A stretch of DNA of 10,070 bases from Acidobacteriota bacterium (GTDB taxonomy: Bacteria; Acidobacteriota; Terriglobia; Terriglobales; Acidobacteriaceae), in the NCBI GenBank assembly GCA_025353435.1, contig JANXQR010000736.1, positions 1-10,070 of the forward strand. The letters run 5' to 3'. This document shows positions 6,416 through 10,070 of the stretch, in pieces; within the stretch, counting starts at the first letter, position 1; every line of letters begins with the position of its first letter. The translations under genes and the position numbers were made by a program. The notes under the pieces were generated by a model. It made no database searches. It saw only the letters and a list, made by a program, of their open reading frames with translations, and was not told the origin of the DNA.

Positions 6416-7768
6416 GTGCTGAGTGTAAAGGGGGCAGAAGGGCTCAAGCCAGAGATCGAAGGATTTAGCGCAGAGATTCAGGGCGCCGTCCAAGCTGAGC
6501 TTGAATTGATGCTTAGTTCCCCCTTCTTTGCACAGAGTCATCGATGCAAAAGCTTTCTGCGCTATGTTGTCCTGCAGACTCTCTCGGGGAACGCAAGCGA
6601 GCTTAAGGAACGAGCGATTGGAACAAGCGTCTTCGGCCGCGCAAACGACTACGATACCGGCGAGACTTCCATCGTGCGCGTTACGGCCAATGAGGTGCGC
6701 AAACGAATCGGGCAGTATTATCGGGATTCCCGGGGCGATCATTCAATTCAAATAGAGCTCCCCAAGGGCGCCTATTTGCCGGAGTTCAGAATTCAGCCTT
6801 CGAGACGGGCCAACACTTTTGCCGAGCACGCTTCCTTAGAATCACTTATTCAGGAGCCCATAACAGCAGAAATCCGCTCGACAGTGGAGACCCGTCGGTC
6901 ATCTATTGAAGGCTCGGAAGTGACGGCCAAGGATCAATCATCGGTTGCGCGTAGCGAAACACCGCGAAGACAAAGTGCTCGAAAGGTGGTCGTCTATCTC
7001 GCAATCCTTCTTCTATTCCTTGGTTCTGGCGCTGCGATTTTCGGGATATGGAAGATCGGTAGGCCCAAGGCTGCTCCCCAGGTATTGGAAGCCTTTTCGC
7101 ACCCGAAGGCACCAGTTCTCATATGTATTGATACGCATGATCTCCATCTTCCTGCCATTTCATCGCCCGACAGTCAGAGATTCATCGATAAGGTACTCCT
7201 GAAGCAAATCATTTCGCTCGATGATGCCGCGGTCCTCTCCTCAATGGCTGGCATGTTGGGAAAGATGGGTATTCCGTTCAGGGTGGTTGGAGCTGAAGAG
7301 ACATCCCTCACGGAATTTCGGAGGCAACCCGTCATCCTTATCGGCGCTATCGACAACAAATGGACGATTCTGCTGACGCAAAACCTACGATATCGGATTG
7401 AAGTCGCAAATCCGCCTGGCTCGGGATCCAATAAGGAACCAATCGCCTCGATTGTGGACTCTGAGCAACGCGGAAACGTTCCGTGGACCGTTGACTTATC
7501 AATCCCCTATGCTGCTTGGAAAACCGATTACGCCATCGTGGCCAGGGTGGACGACCCGACGACGGGAGTTCCAGTGCTTATCGAAGCCGGATTGGGCAAC
7601 AACGGAAGCATTGCTGCGAGTGAATTGATCACCTCGGGCGCATTAGTGGCTAGACTCGCTGTCGAATCACCCTGCAAGAACAAGTCCAACTTCGAAGCTG
7701 TAATTGGGACAGATATCATTGACACCAAACCCGGCCCCCCGCACATTCTCCGCCTCGCCTGCTGGTAA
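6416..7768 (+). CDS. Membrane-anchored putative regulator with an Acidobacteriota-type N-terminal domain
   Basis: This 450-residue protein has three parts. Residues about 20-128 are a soluble domain recognisable from many Acidobacteriota proteins: SPFFAQSHRCKSFLRYVV, then LKERAIGTSVFGR, DYDTGETSIVRVTANEVRKRI, and ELPKGAYLPEF. In other proteins I have seen this domain joined to winged-helix or cyclase-like modules, which suggests signalling. After a low-complexity, polar linker (about 130-188) comes one membrane helix (about 190-213). The C-terminal part (about 228-450) includes APVLICIDTHD, QPVILIGAIDNKWTILLTQNLRYRI and a final RLACW, and resembles nothing I can name. By the positive-inside rule (RRQSARK before the helix) the N-domain is cytoplasmic and the C-domain periplasmic. 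The start is GTG, the first possible after an in-frame TAG at 6395. It is divergent from the hydrolase operon. Function is inferred only; no catalytic motif seen. Confidence 0.75.
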   Translation: MLSVKGAEGLKPEIEGFSAEIQGAVQAELELMLSSPFFAQSHRCKSFLRYVVLQTLSGNASELKERAIGTSVFGRANDYDTGETSIVRVTANEVRKRIGQYYRDSRGDHSIQIELPKGAYLPEFRIQPSRRANTFAEHASLESLIQEPITAEIRSTVETRRSSIEGSEVTAKDQSSVARSETPRRQSARKVVVYLAILLLFLGSGAAIFGIWKIGRPKAAPQVLEAFSHPKAPVLICIDTHDLHLPAISSPDSQRFIDKVLLKQIISLDDAAVLSSMAGMLGKMGIPFRVVGAEETSLTEFRRQPVILIGAIDNKWTILLTQNLRYRIEVANPPGSGSNKEPIASIVDSEQRGNVPWTVDLSIPYAAWKTDYAIVARVDDPTTGVPVLIEAGLGNNGSIAASELITSGALVARLAVESPCKNKSNFEAVIGTDIIDTKPGPPHILRLACW

Positions 7769-7789
7769 TCCTTCTTCCTGTCAGTGCAA

Positions 7790-7846
7790 GCGACCCTTGT
7801 AAAGGGATCACACAGGTCGTGTCGTGGCTGCGCGCGTCGCTTTTTT
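7790..7846 (+). terminator. Possible intrinsic terminator after the membrane-anchored putative regulator
   Basis: Downstream of the stop at 7768, outer arms GCGAC (7790-7794) and GTCGC (7836-7840) enclose smaller hairpins (CCCTT-GTA-AAGGG at 7794-7806) and are followed directly by six T (7841-7846). The long, branched loop makes this weaker than a classical terminator. It sits in the convergent gap before the MFS gene, where a terminator is expected. Confidence 0.35.
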
Positions 7847-7909
7847 GCAGGTGATCTCCATCCGCGAAACATGAGGTTCCGGAATGAAGCTTGGGGGGCC
7901 ATCCATGAG

Positions 7910-9253
7910 CTATTCCCTCACCAACTTGATGTGCCGGGTCATTGACGAGAGCGCTAACAGGACTCCGAACATGGCGGCGGCAAGGATTTCAAAGTAGACG
8001 GGTGCTCCTAGATTCACCACCGCACCTCCGAGAAAAGCGCTGAGGATTCCACCCGTCCTCCCGATCGCAAGCGCCGACGCTACTCCGGTTGCCCTCACGC
8101 GAGTTGCATACATGTCAGCCGCTAGGGCATAGAGCGTAGTCTGCACGGCGTTTACAAACAGACCGTGCGCAGCGACTGCTATGAAGAGGATTCCTCGAGG
8201 CATTGTGGATGCTGCCATAAGAATACCGATGAGTGCGGCGGAACCCACGGAAAAAGCCGCGCCAACAAGTAGTGGCGTTCGAGACCCTTTGACGCTGATC
8301 CATACTCCGAAGGACAATGCGCCGAGAATTCCACCGAAGTTATAGAGGGCCAGTCCCTGGCTGGCTTGTTTGAGGCTGAAGCCATGGGCATTCAGGACGC
8401 TCGGCAACCAATTGAATGCGAGATAGACCGAAGTGAGACAACAAAAGAAGGCCATCCAGAGAGCAGTTGTGTCCCGCGCAAGACCAGGCTCGAATAGATT
8501 GAGTGGGCTCGATTTCCCAGGAGAGCTGCTGTTAGTGGGCTGATGTATTGAAGCACCGGACGGGATCGCCCGTCCGATGCTTTGAAGTACGTTTCTGAGT
8601 TCCGAGATACGCAATGGATCTTTCGCCAGAAATCGTGGCGATTCTGGAAGCCACAACGCGAGGAACGCCAGAAGCACGATAGGCGAGAGTCCACCGATCA
8701 CGAAGAGAAGCCGCCAACTATGCAGGACCAGGACCTGTGCGGAAATCAGGCCTGCGATCAAGCCCCCAATAGGTACACAAACGATCGCAAGGGTAATGGC
8801 CACCGGCCTTCTTTTCAATGGAGTGAATTCGGCGGTGAGAGTTGCCGCATTTGGCAGCGCCCCGCCGATGCCCAGGCCGGCGATGAAACGCAAAACCATA
8901 AGAGAAGCCTCAGAGAATGCGAAGCTGGCGCCAAGGGTAGCAACCCCGAAGATCATGACGTTTAGCAGAATTGCAACACGTCGTCCATAACGGTCACCTA
9001 CCAATCCGCCCATCACGCTTCCAAGAGTGATGCCTATCAGGCCCAGTCCGAGAACAGGCGCGAAGCTTGCCCGAGATATTGCCCATTCCTTTGCGATGGC
9101 CGGAATCGCGAATCCCATCATCTGAATGTCCATGCCGTCGAAGACAACGGTCATCGCGACAAGAAAGACGATCAGCTTTTGCCGCAATGTCCATGGTCCA
9201 TAATCCAGAAGGGCCCCGAGGTCAGTCGGCGCGGTAGGCGGGGTATTGTTCAC
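7910..9253 (-). CDS. MFS transporter, aromatic acid:H+ symporter type
   Basis: This 447-residue inner-membrane protein has the usual 12 hydrophobic segments in two halves joined by a polar cytoplasmic loop (about 205-260). The aromatic acid:H+ symporter (PcaK/MhpT-like) branch is suggested by FDGMDIQMMGFAIPAI (38-53), where the acidic pair in the first helix is typical. Also seen are motif A, GDRYGRR (86-92), GGALPNAATLTAEFTP (130-145), WLPESPRFL (201-209) and the second-half RATGVASALAIGRTGGI (387-403). It would take up an aromatic or other organic acid with protons. The start is GTG with GAAGGA about 10 nt upstream. The gene is convergent with the membrane-anchored putative regulator, and upstream lies mobile-element debris rather than an operon partner. 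The close relative sialate and hexuronate transporter groups share several motifs, so the substrate class is inference. Confidence 0.88.
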   Translation of the reverse strand: MNNTPPTAPTDLGALLDYGPWTLRQKLIVFLVAMTVVFDGMDIQMMGFAIPAIAKEWAISRASFAPVLGLGLIGITLGSVMGGLVGDRYGRRVAILLNVMIFGVATLGASFAFSEASLMVLRFIAGLGIGGALPNAATLTAEFTPLKRRPVAITLAIVCVPIGGLIAGLISAQVLVLHSWRLLFVIGGLSPIVLLAFLALWLPESPRFLAKDPLRISELRNVLQSIGRAIPSGASIHQPTNSSSPGKSSPLNLFEPGLARDTTALWMAFFCCLTSVYLAFNWLPSVLNAHGFSLKQASQGLALYNFGGILGALSFGVWISVKGSRTPLLVGAAFSVGSAALIGILMAASTMPRGILFIAVAAHGLFVNAVQTTLYALAADMYATRVRATGVASALAIGRTGGILSAFLGGAVVNLGAPVYFEILAAAMFGVLLALSSMTRHIKLVRE

Positions 9254-9273
9254 TGGGGTATTCGTCCTTCGTA

Positions 9274-9534
9274 TTATGTGTCACATTCGCTTTTGGCAGG
9301 ACCAATGGTGTCATAAGTTATATGTCTCTGGCTAGCATCCACACATACAGTAAAACGCTTTACGCCACGGAGTATGTCAGCCTTGCGAATCTTGTATAGC
9401 TGGATTGCATCGCCGGATCGACCCACTTTCTCCCAATGCACGACTCCAGCGTCTTTGAAACGGATCCACCAAATGTCGGAGCCTGGCTCCTTCTCGAAGA
9501 CTCCTCGTTCCTTGCGAACCACCTTCCTCGGCAT
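9274..9534 (-). pseudogene. N-terminal remnant of a tyrosine-recombinase integrase
   Basis: Reading from the ATG at 9534, the first 60 residues match the arm-type DNA-binding N-terminus of phage/island integrases: RKERGVFEKEPGSDIWWIRF, then KDAGVVHWEKVGRSGDAIQLYKIRKADILRG. Similarity ends after about residue 60, where the frame runs into an unrelated tail (TVCVDASQRHITYDT...) and stops. Full integrases are about 350-420 residues with a C-terminal R...HxxR...Y catalytic domain, all absent here. The stub cannot recombine DNA by itself, although an arm-binding fragment could still bind. No good Shine-Dalgarno is seen, and the frame stays open upstream to 9825, which I treat as meaningless. It sits 122 bp from the tRNA 3'-end fragment, which supports an old integration event. 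The MFS gene begins just downstream, so the deletion removed the rest of the element on that side. Confidence 0.72.
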
Positions 9535-9578
9535 AGGAATCTGCCTGCTGAACGCGATCCTAGCAAAGTCGGAACAAA

Positions 9579-9598
9579 GTGGCACCCAAGGTGGCACC
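9579..9598 (+). repeat. Tandem GTGGCACC pair (12-bp period), arm-type-site candidate
   Basis: GTGGCACC occurs at 9579-9586 and 9591-9598, spaced by 12 bp. Integrases with an N-terminal arm-binding domain use short, helically phased direct repeats, so this fits, but binding is not shown. Confidence 0.3.
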
Positions 9599-9641
9599 AG
9601 CACCCATTCTGAGCACTTCAGTGATCGAGGTTTATTGCTAT

Positions 9642-9655
9642 AACTTATTGATTCT
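9642..9655 (+). repeat. Direct repeat AACTTATTGATTCT beside the att core
   Basis: Matches AAGTTATTGATTCT at 9705-9718 in 13 of 14 bases, 63 bp away. The tRNA fragment lies between them and begins two bases after this copy. Confidence 0.5.
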
Positions 9656-9656
9656 A

Positions 9657-9677
9657 TGGTGCCCGGAGGGGGACTTG
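9657..9677 (-). other. tRNA 3'-end fragment, likely attachment-site core
   Basis: Read on the minus strand, these 21 bp are CAAGT (end of a T-loop), CCCCC (3' half of the T-stem), TCCGGGC (3' acceptor strand), A (discriminator) and CCA. The preceding bases (AGAC) do not continue the T-loop as TT, and no 5' tRNA half, D-arm or anticodon arm is present, so this is a fragment and not a tRNA gene. A tRNA 3' end beside an integrase stub is the standard form of an att core. The acceptor sequence fits a tRNA-Leu or tRNA-Phe type; isotype uncertain. Confidence 0.65.
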
Positions 9678-9704
9678 GTCTTCGAAGGACCATTGATCCT
9701 TTGC

Positions 9705-9718
9705 AAGTTATTGATTCT
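9705..9718 (+). repeat. Direct repeat AAGTTATTGATTCT beside the att core
   Basis: Second copy of the 14-bp repeat, on the other side of the tRNA fragment. Confidence 0.5.
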
Positions 9719-9760
9719 GCATTGAGCCACACGAGCCAAAATAGGCAAAAGAGCATACTG

Positions 9761-9779
9761 TGGGCACAATTTGGGCACA
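9761..9779 (+). repeat. Tandem TGGGCACA pair (11-bp period), arm-type-site candidate
   Basis: TGGGCACA occurs at 9761-9768 and 9772-9779, 11 bp apart, on the opposite side of the att core from the GTGGCACC pair and sharing GGCAC with it. Confidence 0.3.
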
Positions 9780-9840
9780 CTGGATTGGGGTGAACCTCTC
9801 TGTTGAGACAATTTCCAATTGGCACACTCGCCGCTTAAGC

Positions 9841-10070
9841 GTAAGCGTCCAGAGTTCCCCTCTTTCCTAGGCGCGCTCCGGAGCAGAAGATCGCCACATG
9901 GTGCAGGCAGAGGATTCGAGTCCAGGGCGTCGAGTGCGCAGGTGGCGATCGGTACCGTAGAAGCGTCACATCGTTCAGCTGAGCATGGAGCCGGGCGCAA
10001 GTGTTGCCGAAGTGGCCCGGGCATACGGGTTGAACGCCAACCAGGTGTTTAAGTGGCGACGGGCATTTGA
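9841..10070 (+). mobile_element. IS66-family insertion sequence, left end (continues past the right edge)
   Basis: The element appears to begin with GTAAGCGTCC at 9841; IS66-family terminal repeats start with GTAA. It is followed 57 bp later by the first ORF of the family (tnpA). The 8 bp immediately outside (9833-9840, GCTTAAGC) are the expected size of an IS66 target duplication, and happen to be palindromic. The right end, tnpB and tnpC would be outside the window (whole elements are about 2.5 kb). Confidence 0.7.
9898..10070 (+). pseudogene. tnpA: IS66 TnpA (OrfA) with an in-frame amber codon, 3' end outside the window
   Basis: From the ATG at 9898 the frame reads MVQAEDSSPGRRVRRWRSVP, then TAG at 9958-9960, then KRHIVQLSMEPGASV, AEVARAYGLNANQVFKWRRAF up to the edge. 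The part after the stop is a clear OrfA helix-turn-helix of the IS66/IS3 kind (EPGASVAEVARAYGLNANQVFKWRR). The part before it has the basic RRxRRWRS stretch that normally precedes this domain, so both halves belong to one gene. Relatives usually have E (GAG) or another charged residue where the TAG stands, so a single substitution explains it. IS66 elements need TnpA, TnpB and TnpC; this copy is probably immobile unless complemented or read through. The downstream part is unseen. Confidence 0.75.

Larger units (their letters stand above)
9535..9840. other. Non-coding attachment-site scar between integrase stub and IS66
   Basis: About 300 bp without a credible gene. It contains a tRNA 3'-end fragment (9657-9677), a pair of 14-bp AA(C/G)TTATTGATTCT repeats (9642-9655, 9705-9718), and paired GGCAC-type repeats on both sides: GTGGCACC at 9579-9586 and 9591-9598, TGGGCACA at 9761-9768 and 9772-9779. 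A related TTGGCACAC lies at 9819-9827. This layout is what an integrase attP/att arm region would look like after partial deletion. Confidence 0.5.

Noticed and set aside
6377..6742. Minus-strand 121-codon frame over the start of the membrane-anchored putative regulator
   Set aside because: Shadow of the plus-strand gene; no family features and no ribosome binding site.
9677..9691. Imperfect palindrome GGTCTTCGAAGGACC
   Set aside because: Arms are not fully complementary and there is no T-run; too short to call a terminator or recombination site.
9657..9740. A complete tRNA gene on the minus strand
   Set aside because: Only the 3' 21 bases fit; the T-stem 5' half, anticodon arm, D-arm and 5' acceptor strand are missing.
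9535..9825. Upstream extension of the integrase frame to 9825
   Set aside because: The first 97 residues show no similarity to integrases, cross the tRNA fragment and the repeats, and the natural ATG is at 9534.
9908..9930. GGATTCGAGTCC resembling a tRNA T-arm on the plus strand
   Set aside because: No cloverleaf or acceptor partner around it, and it lies inside the IS66 tnpA reading frame.
1..10070. CRISPR array or tandem repeat array
   Set aside because: No series of regularly spaced repeats was seen on either strand; only isolated pairs.

Overview
The window reads as a chromosomal accessory region of a soil-type Acidobacteriota (Terriglobia-like) bacterium. I infer this from four things. 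A membrane-anchored protein carries an N-terminal domain that I associate with Acidobacteriota. There are exported, signal-peptide-bearing enzymes for glycan and ester breakdown. A short IclR-type regulator and a GH78 rhamnosidase sit side by side. The integrase and IS66 remnants are of a kind common in that phylum. The taxonomic call comes from recognising protein families and was not tested by a search.

Layout. From the left edge to about 2.7 kb, three genes run on the minus strand: a YceI-like periplasmic protein (2157-2732), a very short IclR-type HTH regulator (1651-2037) and the 5' part of a GH78 alpha-L-rhamnosidase (1527 down to the left edge, 509 codons with no stop). From 2894 to 6112 there is a two-gene minus-strand operon: a ceramidase-like secreted hydrolase followed by a Tat-exported type-B carboxylesterase. 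A 300-bp divergent intergenic region (6113-6415) separates it from a plus-strand, single-pass membrane protein (6416-7768). That protein converges with a minus-strand MFS transporter of the aromatic-acid:H+ symporter type (7910-9253).

The right end (about 9.27-10.07 kb) is a scar of mobile DNA. It holds the N-terminal stub of a tyrosine-recombinase integrase, and next to it a 21-bp tRNA 3' end (T-loop remainder, T-stem, acceptor, CCA) that looks like an attachment-site core. That core lies inside a pair of 14-bp repeats and has paired GGCAC-type repeats on both sides. Beyond it is the left end of an IS66-family element beginning at 9841 with GTAAGCG, whose tnpA is interrupted by an amber codon.

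How the genes may work together (inference). Rhamnosidase, exported esterase, ceramidase-like amidohydrolase and an aromatic-acid importer would suit the breakdown of rhamnosylated and esterified plant phenolics or glycolipids. The IclR-type protein and the membrane-anchored protein are the candidate regulators. The best candidates for something undescribed are the paired 16-bp motif in the divergent promoter region, the tRNA-derived att scar with arm-like repeats, and the membrane-anchored putative regulator itself.
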